DNA of 64,000 nt, from contig VWPU01006178.1 of assembly GCA_013398955.1 (NCBI GenBank), positions 1 to 64,000 of the forward strand, read 5' to 3'. Source of the stretch: Callaeas wilsoni (taxonomy: Eukaryota; Chordata; Aves; Passeriformes; Callaeidae). The notes below the pieces were generated by a model. The model saw only the letters and a list, made by a program, of their open reading frames with translations, was not told the origin of the DNA and made no database searches. A program made the position numbers and the translations under genes. This document shows positions 36,936-50,400 of the stretch, piece by piece (position 1 is the stretch's first letter; each line of letters begins with the position of its first letter).

Positions 36936-39250
36936 TTGCAGTTAGTTTTGCAGAGAACATGAACCTTAAAAGCATTAAAGAGGCAACATGCACAAAAAGA
37001 TGTAACGAAATTACAACGGATCGTATTTCCTATACAGATGGTATTTCATCCTTTCTGTTTCAGATCTACACCTGATATCCATTGTGGCCTGAGTGTAGTC
37101 TCACATCTCGTGTTTGCTTTGAGATGATTTAGGAATGAACTACCAAAGAGACCTTTTTCTGCTCGTAACTTGACATTTCCACCTGTGCCAGCTCTAGTAA
37201 TAACTACCCAATGATCTAGACCAGGGAACTGACATACCTGAATTTCAATTTACCAATAAGAATTCAAAAAAATGAAGCTTTTTTAAAAGAAATTCCAAAA
37301 TCCAGTGGTTGTATTTGCTGATGCTGCAAAGCACTTTTGTTTTGCATGAGGTGCCTGGCCCAGGTACACTTAGATGCAATGTCAGCATAAGGGATGATGT
37401 GAGAATATATTATCAGCAGCATGGAGATTGCTATTGGGCTTTTTGGCAGCATCTCCTTTCATATGAAATTGAGCAATTGTAAGGCTGGGATCTGAGATTT
37501 GTTGTACTCTAAGCTCTGCATCCTCTGGAATGACTGGTCACATTCCCTTCCTGAACGTTTGCTTTTTTTCCCTTCTTTGTAACAGCTCTAGCAGAGTATG
37601 AGATGGTTCAGTGAACTGACACAAGAGAAAATTAGTTTTTTTTCTTTTGGTGGATTATTTTTCCACTGGAACAGCAAATTAACTAATACTCTAACTAACA
37701 CGTTGGTCACTTGGTTGCTAGGTCCAAACAAGTGACATGGCAGGGAGCATATGAAAGTACAACTTCAAGAGCAGAATAACCCCATTTGAGGGTTGCAAGG
37801 GCAATTTCATGACATTAGATGTAACTTCAAACTAGACTAGAACAATCAAAATCTCTTTCAACTCACAGTGAATAAGTACATGTCATTTAATTTCAGCCTT
37901 ATGTAGTAGCTTCCTGCCAATTTAGACAAATATCTTACTTAAATTATTTCTTCTAGATAATTTTGAAATAGTAGAGCATGTTCAAATAAATCCCTGATGA
38001 TTCTACCACCCATCCTTAGGTTTATATTGCAGTAATTGCTCTTAAATATGAAAGCTGTTAACACTAAGAATTCCTGATTTTTTTTCTTTACAGCAGCAAC
38101 TGGAAACTCCAATCAAGGAAACAGGCTAGATGCTGCATGAGTAGGCAGTTTATGGAGTTTACCATGAAGATATGAAGATTGAATAAAACAGCAGATTATA
38201 TGGTTCCTTAAGACTGCAGTCTTTCAAGTCTTTTCTTCTTCTTAAAACATGTTTGCAAAAGCTGTGAATCTGCATTACAGAAGGTAGGGAGACTTCAAAA
38301 CCATTCACTGACCTATCAGGAACAGAAGATGAAAACAGCATATTTTGGCAAAAAAAAAGTTTTCTGTGGAAGAATTCTTCTGCAGAAGACCTTCAGTCTA
38401 TAAGGAAGAATGTCCTTATAAAGAGGAAGATTTTAACTAGTATTAAAATATAAACTATATTCTAATCCCAAAACTGGATTATGCTAACCTGTCACATTGC
38501 TTTTCCCTTTTGCTGTTCACCAAATAAGTCCTCATATACATATACATTGGTTGCCCAGTTTGAGCTGAGAAGGGGTAATTCACTACTGGAAGCAGAAAGG
38601 AGCAGCTTCTTGAAGTACTTGCTTAACCTGATATTACCTTAAGTTCTAAATTAATTTAACCTGTCAGGTTTGACTTGGCTTTGAAAACGCAATCTTCATA
38701 TGAGAAATGGTTTAAGAGATGCTGATTTTCAGATAGTAGCTATGGTGTCTACAAGGCTGGTCAAGGCAAAATCAAACCAAGAGGCTAGTTGAAATGTCTG
38801 CTAAGGAGGAAGCTTTAAACTTACCCATTTGTCTGTTGTTTGAAATAGAATATAATGATCCCTACAGTCATAGTGGAGAGCTGGATTAGGAAACCCTTGT
38901 GTATGGCCTCTCAGCAGTCAGGTCTCACGCCCCTGATCCAACAGAAAACCTCAGCTCCCAAATGCCTGGTCCATGCCTCTGCTCCACTGCCGTTGCGATT
39001 GCTACAGCCTCAGGAGTTCGGCATTCTAACTGCAGCCCTTCCTTGCCCCCCTCAGCAATTTGTGTGTGTCTCTAGCTCAATAATCTCATAGACTGTATCT
39101 GGTAACAAAGAACATCAACAGGCTTTCTTTGAAGTCAGAGCATTTGATGAAAATAAAAGCTGGGTAGGAAGGGCCATGCAGAGCTACCCTCAGACACAGT
39201 GATACAGGAGCATCCTCGAGTGAAGTGTTCTGCAGGCTGAGATATATTAA
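36936..39250. other. Anonymous sequence with isolated splice-acceptor-like tracts
   Basis: Strong acceptor-like tracts end at 37065 (CATCCTTTCTGTTTCAG), 37586 (CCCTTCTTTGTAACAG) and 38094 (TTTTTTTTCTTTACAG). Open runs after them are short (QQLETPIKETG and stop after the last). No donor partners are found, so none is called an exon. A 12-bp palindrome GAAGAATTCTTC lies near 38370. Confidence 0.45.
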
Positions 39251-39810
39251 TATTAAACGCGCCGCCGGCACGCTGGCTGGGCTGAGATGGCGGCAGCATG
39301 GTCCAGGCGTGTCCCACACAAAGGAAGGACGCCCTGGGGCACCTCGGTGCCTCGCTTGCCAGCCTCCCAGCCCGTGCGGTGGAGGGCACGGAGCCTAGTG
39401 TGCCTGGGGCTTTTGGATAGCCCCAGCGCACCCAGAAATAAGTGAGCAGAGGTGGCCCTAGGCCGGTGTTCCAAGGGTTTATTGTAGAAGCACCCTCAAA
39501 AGGTCCGAATGCCCAAGAGAGCAAGGCACAGTAATCAGGGCTTTATAAAGGATGCAGGGAAGGGGGCGGGGTGACACCCCAGGGACCCATAGGAAGAGGA
39601 GAAGGGTGGGACAGGTCCGGACACCTTCCCTTAGGGGACACAAGAGGTGTCTGTCAACTGGAGACAGAACCACCCCTCAGGAATCCTAGGAATTCAAAGG
39701 TAGAAGCCATCTTCACAGAATGGGGGTTTCACTCCTTGGTACCAGCCCACCAAACCTCTGTTTCTGGGCCCTGTGGCCCCCCAGTTGGTTCCTTCACCAC
39801 AACACTGAGA
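39251..39810 (-). mobile_element. Probable solo LTR of an endogenous retrovirus
   Basis: This GC-richer island reads as an LTR on the minus strand. In minus-strand order it has a GC box (CCCCGCCCC near 39562), a TATA box (CTTTATAAAG, 39541-39550), and about 60 bases on a polyadenylation signal (AATAAA, reverse of 39478-39483) followed by GT/CT-rich sequence. This U3-R-U5 spacing is typical of retroviral LTRs. The low-coordinate side is CpG-rich (GCGCCGCCGGCACG). No gag, pol or env frame adjoins it, so it would be a solo LTR. I could not fix TG...CA ends or a target-site duplication; the ends given are approximate. An RNA polymerase II promoter of another kind is possible. Confidence 0.55.
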
Positions 39811-40994
39811 GAAGCTGGAAGAAGCTGCACATACTCCACGATGTTTTAGGAGAGCACAGCAAAAATTCATAGCGATGTAGCTGCAATAGTAATAAAGCAT
39901 CCAAGGTAGATGGAATTTATTGCATAAAATGACTGTAGTTTTTCACTGGCCGTGCAGGAAGTCTGGGTAAGTGGTGCAGACTAGACTCCTAACCTTAAGG
40001 CAGTTATATTTAGGCAAGATAAATCCCATCTGCAGTTTCTCACTTCCTCTGGGGAGCTGAGTGAGGTTGCTAAGCTGGGGGTAAACTCATAGCCCTTTTG
40101 TAGTGAGAAAAAAAGCTTCTGAGTACATGAGCTTCAACTAAATAAAACAAACACAATTATTCAATGACTACTCCAGTCTTTACCGTGTAGTAACTAAATG
40201 ATAGTTATGTGTGTAAAATAATTATGTAGCTAGTAAGTAAAACAAGCTCAGCCACCACTTCAGAAAAATTATTGTATTACTGTCTGCTTCTTAGCTTAAT
40301 TTTAATATTCATATTCTTGCCTTCTGGGGATATATTTTAAGCTTTACTATCAACCTGAGAGCTTTCCCAGTGACTAGAAATAATTGTGAGCTTCATGGAA
40401 AACATGTATTTATAAGCAAAGTATTAATTTTAATACTCTTTTGTGAATGCCTGAATAATTGTCCTGAATGGACTAGAAACTGCTGGAAGGCAGGGGCAAT
40501 CTTGGTCTCAGACAGGGCTTTGTTGCAGCATGGAGTATTGAATAGGCTCAGGTTTTGGGTATAATCACTTCTTCAAACATATTGTGTGCCTCTGTGAGCA
40601 TTCAGTACCAAATATCCCAGAAACTGATGCCAAGTGTCCTGTCAGAGGAAGCAATAAACACATCATGGAAGACTCTTGCAGACACTTTAAGTGTATATCA
40701 CATCCTAGCTTAGAGCATACTATGTTTGTTTTACATAATCAGAAAAGAAGGGTTTCAAATATTTTTTAGTTGTCAAAAAGTGCTGAAGGGAACAGAAAAT
40801 GAGCGCCATGAGCAGAGCAAATTGTTACTCTATAGCCATTGCTCTTCATATTATGCAATTGCTTGTAAAATGATTCTGCCAAAATTAGATATTTCCTTTA
40901 TAGTACAGTGAATTGTATTTCCTTATTTAGAGCTTGACTGATTTTTCCCATCCCCCCTATAACGTTGAGATATCGCATTGCTTTCTTTTTTGTT
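39811..40994. other. Anonymous AT-rich sequence
   Basis: No gene or repeat family is recognised. Short plus open frames at 40370-40911 are featureless. Confidence 0.55.
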
Positions 40995-41112
40995 TAGTCC
41001 TCATTCAGCAAAGCATTAAAGCAGGCATCACAATCAACTTCATATCAGGGTGTAGATGGTGCCATTTGTCTAAATTTCAGTGGACTGAGGTTGAATTTCC
41101 CCTTTCAAAGTA
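40995..41112. repeat. Possible ancient amniote repeat
   Basis: TCCTCATTCAGCAAAGCATT followed by AAGCAGGCATCACAATCAAC and, further on, TTTCAAAGTAATGGGAG resembles the old amniote element that carries 'attcagcaaagcacttaagcac ... cttcaatggga'. Decayed; family name uncertain. Confidence 0.35.
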
Positions 41113-41265
41113 ATGGGAGCACGGAGAGTAAGGTACAATTATCACTTAGTGGCACAGACTGGGCCATGCTAAATTGCCAACTGCATTGAAAAAGATTATG
41201 AACAAAAGGAAATCTGTATAAATGTTGCTGCTAATGGCTGTCATTGTCATCCTCAGTTTCTTCAG

Positions 41266-41371
41266 TGGGAGGCAGTGTTCTGTTGTACCAACTGCTGCTA
41301 AATTCACCTTGCGTGTCTGACGGCGGGACTGCAACCACCCCTCTTGGCTGCAGCACAGCCTGGAGCACTGG
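41266..41371 (+). other. Candidate internal exon, 106 nt
   Basis: A strong acceptor (CATCCTCAGTTTCTTCAG) and a strong donor (GCACTGG|GTGAGTT) bound the segment. Only the frame that begins with two bases of a split codon is open throughout: 34 codons, reading GGSVLLYQLLLNSPCVSDGG then TATTPLGCSTAWST, with two bases left at the donor. It has several CpGs (GTGTCTGACGGCGGG), unlike its flanks. Incoming phase fits the candidate at 19943-20021, and outgoing phase fits 50401-50588. No domain is recognised; a non-coding exon remains possible. Confidence 0.3.
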
Positions 41372-41965
41372 GTGAGTTAAACACTATGTTTTTACATTTT
41401 CCTGTGGTTGACTGTGACTCCACAAATGCAGGCATTGCTACAGCACAACATGTCTAGATTGCCAGGTTTTGGTACAAAATGAAAAGTGTATCTACGACAG
41501 TTTTATGCATAAATCTTTCAATGATTTGTCCTAAAAGTTCCACCTTTAATTTCTGCCTTTCCAAAGTGTAGTGCTTGGTCATTAGTCATTCAACACTGAT
41601 AACAAGCAAGGAGAGCACCCGTGATTATAACATGCAAAACACACACTTTTAGTGTTTCTTGTTGATGATCCCATTCTTTAAACAGCACCCCACTGATCTG
41701 TGGGTATCTTAGCTTTCAACTACATTCCAAACCTCAGGCTGTTGGTAACCTTTTATCTCTGTTCTTATCAACCTTTACTACTGAGTGGCTTGAAGAAATA
41801 GATATCACAGTCAAAGGGTCGTGTTTCTCCCTAGATATTGATCAAAGGCATTTATTGACAGACCAATTTGTAGTAACAGATGGAAAACTAACCTATTTAG
41901 ACCAGAGACAAGGTAATTCCAAGATAAAGACATATATAAACTGCAATGTTGCCTGCTAGAACTTA

Positions 41966-42010
41966 CTTTTTGTGTTCTGCTAGAACACTTTTGTGTTCTG
42001 CTATAAGAAC
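41966..42010. repeat. Two-copy 21-bp tandem repeat
   Basis: The unit TTTTGTGTTCTGCTAGAACA recurs 21 bases on as TTTTGTGTTCTGCTATAAGA. A partial third copy (CTGCTAGAACTT) lies just upstream. Confidence 0.85.
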
Positions 42011-42061
42011 TGTGCCTATTGAAATACACCCTGTTATGAAATTCCAATAACATTGTAATAC

Positions 42062-42130
42062 TGTACAAAACATGTACAAAAACATGTACAAAATATGTAC
42101 AAAAACATGTACAAAATATGTACAAAAATT
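42062..42130. repeat. TGTACAAAA tandem array, six units
   Basis: TGTACAAAA starts at 42062, 42073, 42085, 42096, 42108 and 42119, so spacing alternates 11 and 12 bases: a 23-bp dimer (TGTACAAAAACA then TGTACAAAATA). Each unit contains the palindrome TGTACA. It accounts for the repeated FVHV/YFVH peptide in the minus open frame over it. Confidence 0.92.
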
Positions 42131-45100
42131 AAATACTGTGAAAAACTGTTGGGATTTGTATTTAAGAGCAAATATTCATATTATACATGAAGATATACCT
42201 CCTGAGCTATACAGTTCATAAATTTCCTTGTATATCCTACTGCTAGTGTATTAAATTCAATTGTAGAAAATTATTTCTTAACATGCTGTATAAATGTCTC
42301 AAAAAATGAGTTTTTCCATTGATGTAGGCTGATAGCTACTACTTTTAGAAATCAATTACTTGATATGCCCTCATAAAAAACTAAATTAAGATGGCGTTAG
42401 ACCCAAGAAAACAATTAATTCAAGGAAAAATATTTTTCAGATTTGTTTCAATTACATCAAATTTGAAGCTGGAAAACATGATTAAACTTAAAAGATATAC
42501 ACTCGTTAAGGTACTCAACAAAGATTAAGGCTCTCACACATCTTTAACTTTGTGGTAATTATATGAATATAATTAAAGTATTTTATATTTATATTTAATT
42601 TTTAAAAGAATATGAGATTCTCCAATCCTATGTTTTCTCTACTTGTGGTATCAAGGCAAGGGCAGAGTTAAAGTTAGGTGCCAGACTGCCCTAATCTTAA
42701 TGTGTTTGGATTACCATTATATGTAACCAGACTCAAAGAAAACACTGACACCGATGCTAAATTTCTTGTAGGACCAACCAATTTTAAACAAATTATGTCG
42801 AAATTAAGAAAATATATTCACCAGGAGACCTTAAAAGACTGACCCTGTGCTCCAAAATTGTTCTGTAAGTACAGGGTGAATTTGCTGGATGTTCCACTCT
42901 CTTCTTTGGGTTCACAGTAAGTGAGCCCTTGTGACGGAGAGACGGGAAACTTCTCCATAGGGGAAACGGCGTCAGCGTGCCCCGACCTGGGCAGGTTACT
43001 GCACATGGACACACAGGGAACGCAGTGCTACTGAGGATCACCAAAGCCTCTGCTTGCCTCTGGGACTCTAGGCTAGGCCTGTGAGCAGAGACACTCGTTT
43101 GTCTGAAGGTCGTGCATTCTACTCAGAAGAACAGAAAAAATGCAGGGTAAGGGGAGGATTCCCACCAACCCTTCATGCAAGGAGCTGCCTCCAGGATTCC
43201 TCTGCCACCAGTCCTCCCCTGTGTCCTTTGGCTAAGGGCCCGAATAAATTCAACGTGGCTGATGGTGTGAAGTGCAGTTTAGCAACATTAAACTAGGCCA
43301 AAATGGCACAGGAGATGCCTTCTGCAAGGCAAAGCTTTCTGAGTGCAAGCGTCTGGCTGCCTATGTAAAGAAAAAAAATTATCTTCCTGATACCTAATCA
43401 GCAAGTTGCAATATGAGGGCTTTGCAGCTGTTCAAACACCTGTAAGAAAAGCAGTTCCTTCAAGTTCCTTAATACCAGTATTTATAAATTGTTTTAACTG
43501 AGTCTGTTGGCATTATTACGTGCTGCTGGCTCTTTCCTAGATGTCAGAGACTGTTTGTTCCATTGGGAAAATGTATAGCAGAGAGCATAACTTCCTCCCC
43601 AGTCAGCTTCCACAAAACCCTACTGAAGTGATGCCCAGCCTTATTGTGCTCTTGTTGCATTATACTCTGAATCTTGTTTTGTTTCTTTCTGGGTTAATGC
43701 TTTTATTTTGCACTTTCATTTAAAATGCAATGCACTTCCAAACAGCGTTTTCTCACAGCCCAACTAGTTTTAAAATTTGACAGAAGTTGTGATCATATTG
43801 AATTTTGCCAAAGACTAAAAGCAGTATGAGAATGAAATTAAAGCTATGGATAAAGAGCGAGCTTACAAGGCAATATAAAATGGAAAAAATATGGACACAT
43901 GAACACAAGATAAGATCTCTTTCTAACTCCTTACCAGTTGGCAGTTTTTACAGTAATTACAATGCCATGGAAATTCATGATTTAAACTTTTCACCAAAGA
44001 TTAAACCCCCAGTTTGCACTGACTTATGAAAATAATTTCAGTTGTTATTAGCAGACTTTAATTGCACCAATATGCTTTTCACTGCTTAAAAAGGCCTTTG
44101 TTCTTTACAAATAGTGATACAAAGGTAACAGCAATACTTCAGCGGCTTTTATTGCTTGGATGCAAAATAGGAGTCCTTAAGCTTTAAAAATCTCTTCTCT
44201 CAGAGATATCATCTTTTGCCTGGAGCTAAAGGAATTAGGGGATATTTACATGATTTAAGGCTAATTTTATAGCATATTATGTTCCCTCTCTGCCATGGAA
44301 TCAAATACTAGGGGATTTGATTTTAAAAAAATGTAAATATGGGTAAAATGTAATAAAACTATTGTTTGTATGAGAAACCTCCATGTTAATCTGCAATAAA
44401 TATGCAATATCGGAATTGTGTAACTTGGTGGTCAGCAACAGGAAAAACAACAATAGCTGTGGGAAGATAAGTACACATGATAATGCATATATAATTCATA
44501 CTAGATACTTGGAACAAAGTCAGAAATTGCATTTTAGCTTTGAAACTTTGTTGTTTAGGTGACATAGAAAAATAAAACAGTCAGAAAACACTATGATAGA
44601 TATTAATGAGACATTAGTAAAATCTGATATATATAGCAGTTTAATCAATACCACTGAACTCATAATTTCTGAAGATAGTTACCAAATCAAGCATTTCACC
44701 TATGAATTCCAGAAATACTCAGCAACATTTTGGTGATGGAAAATGTTCAGTTAGTACAGAGTTGAACAGTTGTTTCTTTTCTCTGAAATAATGTTTAGCT
44801 CGAGGCAATTGCAGAGAAAGGCCAGGCTGCCAATGCATGGAACTGCTGGGAGATGTGGACGGGAAACAAGGCAATCTACTAAAAAAGAAAAAACACAGTT
44901 ACAGATCTTTGAGAATAAAGCCCTGTGATAAATGTTTTGGACCAGTTAGAGAGAAAGATGTGTGGAGAGAACTATTGAACAAGGGACTGTGGGAGGTCTA
45001 TGAAGAGCCAGATGCAGTGAATGGAGTGAAATCCCAGTGACCTGAGTGGGCAGAGTATGTGGTTAGGATGATGGAAGACAGACCAGCGAGGCTTATTTTG

Positions 45101-48100
45101 GACAGCCATCATTAGGAGTTTCAGTCTTCAGGCCAATGAAGAACGTGGAAAGATAATATTGAGTAAGACCTAATTGCTCTTAATATGAATCACCATCAAA
45201 CAGAAAAATATGCATTTGGCTACAAGAGGTAAAAGAAAATCTGCCAAAGACATTTTTGGGTCTACAGAGCTGAGGGATAATAGCATACAGATTCTAGGAA
45301 ATGTCATGTGATTTCTCCCATCTTTAGCTTTGGAATGAATTCACAGAGAAATGATTGCCTTCACTTTTGCTGGAACTTCTTAAAGAACTTCCTTAAAGAA
45401 AGTTTTGAGGAAGATAGTAATAAAATGGTTAGCAGTTGTCTATTCAGAGCTGAACTCTTCCATGAGTGCTTAGGAATGATGCAGGAAGGGGATTGCATGT
45501 AGAGACACAGAGGGGTTGTTCTGTGACAAACAAAACATGAAGCAGTCTACAACAGCATAAATAACAAAAGTATGCCCAAGCTTTCAAATTGTATTATAAC
45601 TGTTCCCAATGCTTTGGATAAGAAGAATCACATAAGTGACCGTATACCTTAACAGGGAAAACTCAGGACCAAGTTGTCTAAAATGCCACTGTTAGGAGTA
45701 GGGTTTTCCTTATTTCATTTTTTTTTTTAGTGCAGTGAGACAGACCACGCTTGCAGAGGAATTCATATGAGTCAGGATTTCTAAGAACTAAGACTGGTAT
45801 GATAATCTTGAAAAAAGATGGAGATATGTCTTATTAGTCCTTAGTCGAAATAATCATTGAAATGAATAAAGAATGAATAAAAAAATTGCCAAGGCCAGAT
45901 GGAATTGTCTGAAACATATCAGCCCTTGTATGTATTTCCTCCGAATTTCATCACGAGCAGATATTCTTCAAATAGTTAGAAGCTGAAAAATGAAATGACA
46001 TCTTGCAACTGATAACATGGAGCACTTCCTTGTTTTAACTTTAGATTTGTCTGCCTAGTTAGGAGTCTCCCAACAGGTGGTTGTCTCCTATTTGTTCCAA
46101 TCAACCTCCTATTTCTGTCTTGTACTTCCATGATGAAGTAAAGGATTTTTTCTGTCACTTCTGTGACAGAAGATGCTACAAAAGTAATATTTTATTGCAA
46201 AAAACAGTTGCACCCACTTACTTTGTCAAATGAGACTAGCGCATGAACAATAATGCCACCAGCATCTAAATGAGCAAGTTTGCATCAGAGTAGTTTGTGG
46301 ATCAGATTTTAAATAAACCTCAAGTATGCAAGCTGTAAAAACATGTGCCAAAGCAGCTCTTACTTTTTCTTTAAAATTCTTGTACTTAATATTAATGCTT
46401 TCAAGCCACAGGCAGTAAACCTTTAACAAAATATGCTGCACTTTCTGGGTGTTCACATTTCCAGGCAAAATGTGAAGTTGACACTATTCCTGTGAAATTT
46501 CTAGGCTGAGGTTTAAACAGCAACAGAACCTGTTATATATACTCCTTTTCTTTAGTGAAACTTCACTAGCACACATGATTTTCCATGAACTCCGCCCTTA
46601 AAATCCTGTAATCTGTGCTTGCTGTTCAACAAAATATCCTTTCACATTTGTCTATTTTGGGCTTCTACAATAACTGTTTTATAAATATAGAATACACTTG
46701 AAAATGCAAGTGTCTTGTATCTCCAAAGCACAGCTGAGATTTCTCTGTAAGGAAAAGCATTTTTAGAACCTCAGGATTCTTTCTACCAAGGTGATTTTAG
46801 AACAGCAAAACATTTTTGCACAATGTTGATTTGTTACAAAAATCTTTACATGGTATTTGACTTTGTCTTTACATTCAAAGTTGGGATATGCAATATAGCC
46901 TTGAAAGTGTCATTAAGCATTGCTCTAAGGGACTTGTCAAAGAAAAAGCAGGTTTCTCCTCTCCCTCTGCCGAGCACAAATGTGCCGTTTTCAGAACAAA
47001 CACAAGAGGGGGCGTTTAGATGATGTTGTGTCCGTTCTTTAAATGCTGCTCTGCAAGCTGTGTGTAAAACACTGGGCATGAGTGGTGTACTCCGAGCTTT
47101 TGACTCTCATTCTCACTGAGTTCCTCCCAGTGTCATCTCATAAGTTTCAGTTAAATGACACTATTTTTGCTTTGGTGCACCATACTCTAGTTAATTTCCT
47201 CTACAAGAAAGCTGATACAAGGCAATGTATATTTAATTTTACTTCACACCCCCACACACGCTACAGACACATGCCTCAGATCTTCATGAACTGTGAGAAA
47301 AGGCTCCTAATTTCACAACCCACAAATGAAATCAAACTAGCAGTTAAATCATTCCACATCCCATTTACAGTCATTGATAAATTTTTCTTCTCAACCCCAA
47401 CTACTTCCCTTCTGTCACCCACAAGCCACAGGCTCCCACCTCAGTTCAGAGCCACCACCATACGGCCTTGTACTTTAAACAACATTTATTGGTTATAAGT
47501 TCCTACATTATAATGATTACTCTAGGGTTGGTGTGGCTTTCATGAATTACACTTTAAGCAATTCTGCATGTGGTTTTCTGTTGGGATGTTTAAGGAAGTG
47601 AGATACAGTGAAAAATGGTAGCTGTGAGTTTTATTTCTCTCATATTCATGGAAATGTCTTAATATCTGATCTATGTTTGAGTGATTTTTTCTACATTTGG
47701 TATTTTTTTATGAGGAAATTGCAGAATTGAAACTTGCCAAAGTGTTTTGGTGTGTTACTCTTAGGGATGGAGTTATGGCTGCCATGGCCAGGATGTGAGT
47801 GGGAATATAAGGGCTGTAGGAGAGGTAACAGAATCCAAGGAGAGGGTCCAATTCATAGAGTATGGTTAGAGAGAACAGAACTACTACTTGTCTTTTTATG
47901 GGGTGTAAACTCCAGCCACTGTAGCTAAATTTTACTCAAGGGGTTTTGCTGTCCCTGGATTTTCTTGAGTGGGGAAATTTGATTATTTTAAAAGTGATGC
48001 AGCTCTGCTGACAGTTACTCACCACACAACTACTGTCACTGATGAGCTGTTCTCTAAGTCAGTGCCTTTTGAGTTCTCTCTTTCCATCACCAGGTGTTCT

Positions 48101-48785
48101 TGAAAATGCCATGGAGTCTGGTCTCTTTCATTCTCCCTATAATTTTGAAATTATCAGGAACATCTGCATTTCCAGACTATGAGATATTGCTATTGCTTGT
48201 TGCAAGCCGGACCATGACTCTGGCCCACTGTGAGATACAGGACAAGAGAGAATCGTGCACTGACCTGCAGTTGGGTAGTTTGCTATTTTGAGGAACTCTT
48301 AGCTTTTAAGTGACCTTACTTAACAAAAGTATTTGATTACTGGGTAGGTGAATGCAGCAGCCTATGCAAACAACCCGTGTCTCCTCAGAAGTGGTGGAAT
48401 GTGGAAGGATCCATATGTGTCTACTGTGCAAGAAATTCATGTTCATGACCAATTTGGTTTGGCTTTCTGCACTGGTTTCTTCCCAACTTTGGCTGAGCAC
48501 AGTGCTAAGAAGCGCACACTCACTCTTGCTTGCCATGCAGTGGCTGTCTGTCACACCTTCAGGTACCCTTCAGATGCACACAGGGGTGACCAGGATTGTT
48601 CAAGAGCAGCCACAGACAGCAAGATGAGACTGGTAATGAAATTGGCAATGTGAATGCTTGTAAAGAACTAGTCAGGCATGAAAATGAAAAAGATGAGTAA
48701 TGAACAGGTGAACAGACTACAATGAGGAACCTCATTTCAAAATTAGCCAAGTTATTGCAACGGAATGTAGAGATTAATCATGCAT
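42131..48785. other. Anonymous sequence, no gene recognised
   Basis: The stretch 42340-42620 is very AT-rich. 42840-43320 is less AT-rich, with scattered CpGs (GACGGAGAGACGGG, AAACGGCGTCAGCGTG) and may be an eroded GC-rich insertion. Open frames at 44837-45040 (+) and 47082-47498 (+, 138 codons) have no recognisable domain. Near 47000 the sequence AAGAGGGGGCG is a partial CTCF-type core. Confidence 0.45.
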
Positions 48786-48841
48786 GCTTTTACTTTAGTA
48801 GAACAAAACTTTTAGGCTTTTACTTTCTTAGAACAAAAGCA
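48786..48841. repeat. Two-copy 30-bp tandem repeat
   Basis: GCTTTTACTTTAGTAGAACA recurs 30 bases later as GCTTTTACTTTCTTAGAACA, followed in both by AAAC/AAAG. Confidence 0.85.
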
Positions 48842-50400
48842 GGTAAAGGAAGCAGCCTCATGATGCTAGAATTTTGCTCTAAAATCTACAGTGGTATATG
48901 ATCATAGCTATTATAGCTTTTCATTTGAAACATTTATCATCTTTTGCTGTTAGAATCAGGATTCTGGACCTGATCCACTACAGTTGCTACTGTGTGACGT
49001 CAGTTTTTCTAAGATTATTTTAAAAAATCAAAATGTTCTCTTTCCTTTCATAATGGATAAACTGTGATGCAGTGAGATGCATGGATAACTCTGTGCACAT
49101 GACTTAGAGACAAAATAGTCTAAAATCTCTTCACTGAATACAAGAAGTTTTTAAAGTAATAATTTTTAGACCCAAAGAAATCATAATACACAAATTATTC
49201 AGAAAATTACTCTGAAATTCTTTATCTCTCCATATATATTTTTATAATGTGACTTTGAGAGAAGCATCTCTAATGGGCAATCATCTTATTCTCCTCATCA
49301 AATACAATCTTTGGCTGATATATGAAGGTCAGAATATTCTCACAGTTTCAAATACTTTCCCCCAAATACAGATTCTCTGAAACAAAAAGCTGAGGTCATG
49401 TAGTAGGCCAGAATACTTTCATTTTCAAGTAAACTGATGGTTTCTTATACTATTCTACCCACTCCAACCACTTTTACACTTACATTGAAAATTCAGGTTT
49501 TCAACTCATAGCTGTACTTAGGAAGTCTATCAAATACATCACCTGCTTAAAAAACTCTGGATTTTGTTAGCAACTTCTCTGTGTACTTGATAGCCATTTC
49601 TACTTCTGAATTAACTCCTCCGATCTCATGGTATCTTGTGGTCCTGACATTTCATCCCCTCTTTGCCTTGAGCTTTGTGGGTGAAAAGGAATGATTAAAT
49701 TGCTGTCCAACACGTTTTCAAAGTCACTATGATTTCTCTTTAGATCTGTTTTTAAGAGCTGCAGGAGTGTCACCCAGAAAGGATGTTTCACTAGTAGTGA
49801 GAGTGGGCATGAGCTGTAACAGCCAAACAACCTTTTCAATGCAATGGGGAAATTTTTACAAGGTCACCTGAGATCTTCCTTTTGCTTCTTTTTCAAAGCT
49901 CTCTCTGTTAAGCATTTTGCCTAAACATGTGTTGTTCTTTTGGGTAAATGCACAGCTTTGTCTAAAGGGTAAGGCACTAGTAAAGCACGCTGTCCCCTGG
50001 TATGACCTGAAATGATGACATGATGCTTGCAGAGCATTCAGAGCTAGACAGTTCTGAACAAAGCAGACATTTGAGGAAACAGCATGTGCTGTGAATCTTT
50101 GGGCTGGTAAGTATAATAACAAACACTGCATGCAAAGTTGGTAGAAAAGGCAAATAAATTAATCTGTCCTCAGTCTAGTCTGGAAGTGGCTCAGCTGTGG
50201 AGCTCTGCAGTCGCAGCCTCTCTGTGTCAGCTGATGGTGAAGTTGTCACACTGAAGGGACCGCAGCTGTGCTGAGACAGTTACCAGACTGCATGCTCCCT
50301 ACAGGAGTTGTTCTAGTCTGTAAAATGTCTATAGTTGTATTTTATATGGTCAGATTCTGAGTGGGGGATATTTCTCAATTATGGTTTTTTCCCCCCTCAG
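48842..50400. other. Anonymous sequence
   Basis: No gene or repeat family is recognised. The block ends in a strong pyrimidine tract (TTTTTTCCCCCCTCAG), the acceptor of the next candidate exon. Confidence 0.5.

Noticed and set aside
41811..42125. 104-codon minus open frame with repeated FVHV units
   Set aside because: The repeated part is the TGTACAAAA tandem array read in frame; the rest has no domain.
46995..47020. CTCF-type core AAGAGGGGGCG
   Set aside because: Only part of the motif matches; the upstream CCA block is imperfect and no second site defines a boundary.
47082..47498. 138-codon open frame on +
   Set aside because: Pyrimidine-rich DNA with few stops; peptide shows no domain and there is no promoter or splice support.
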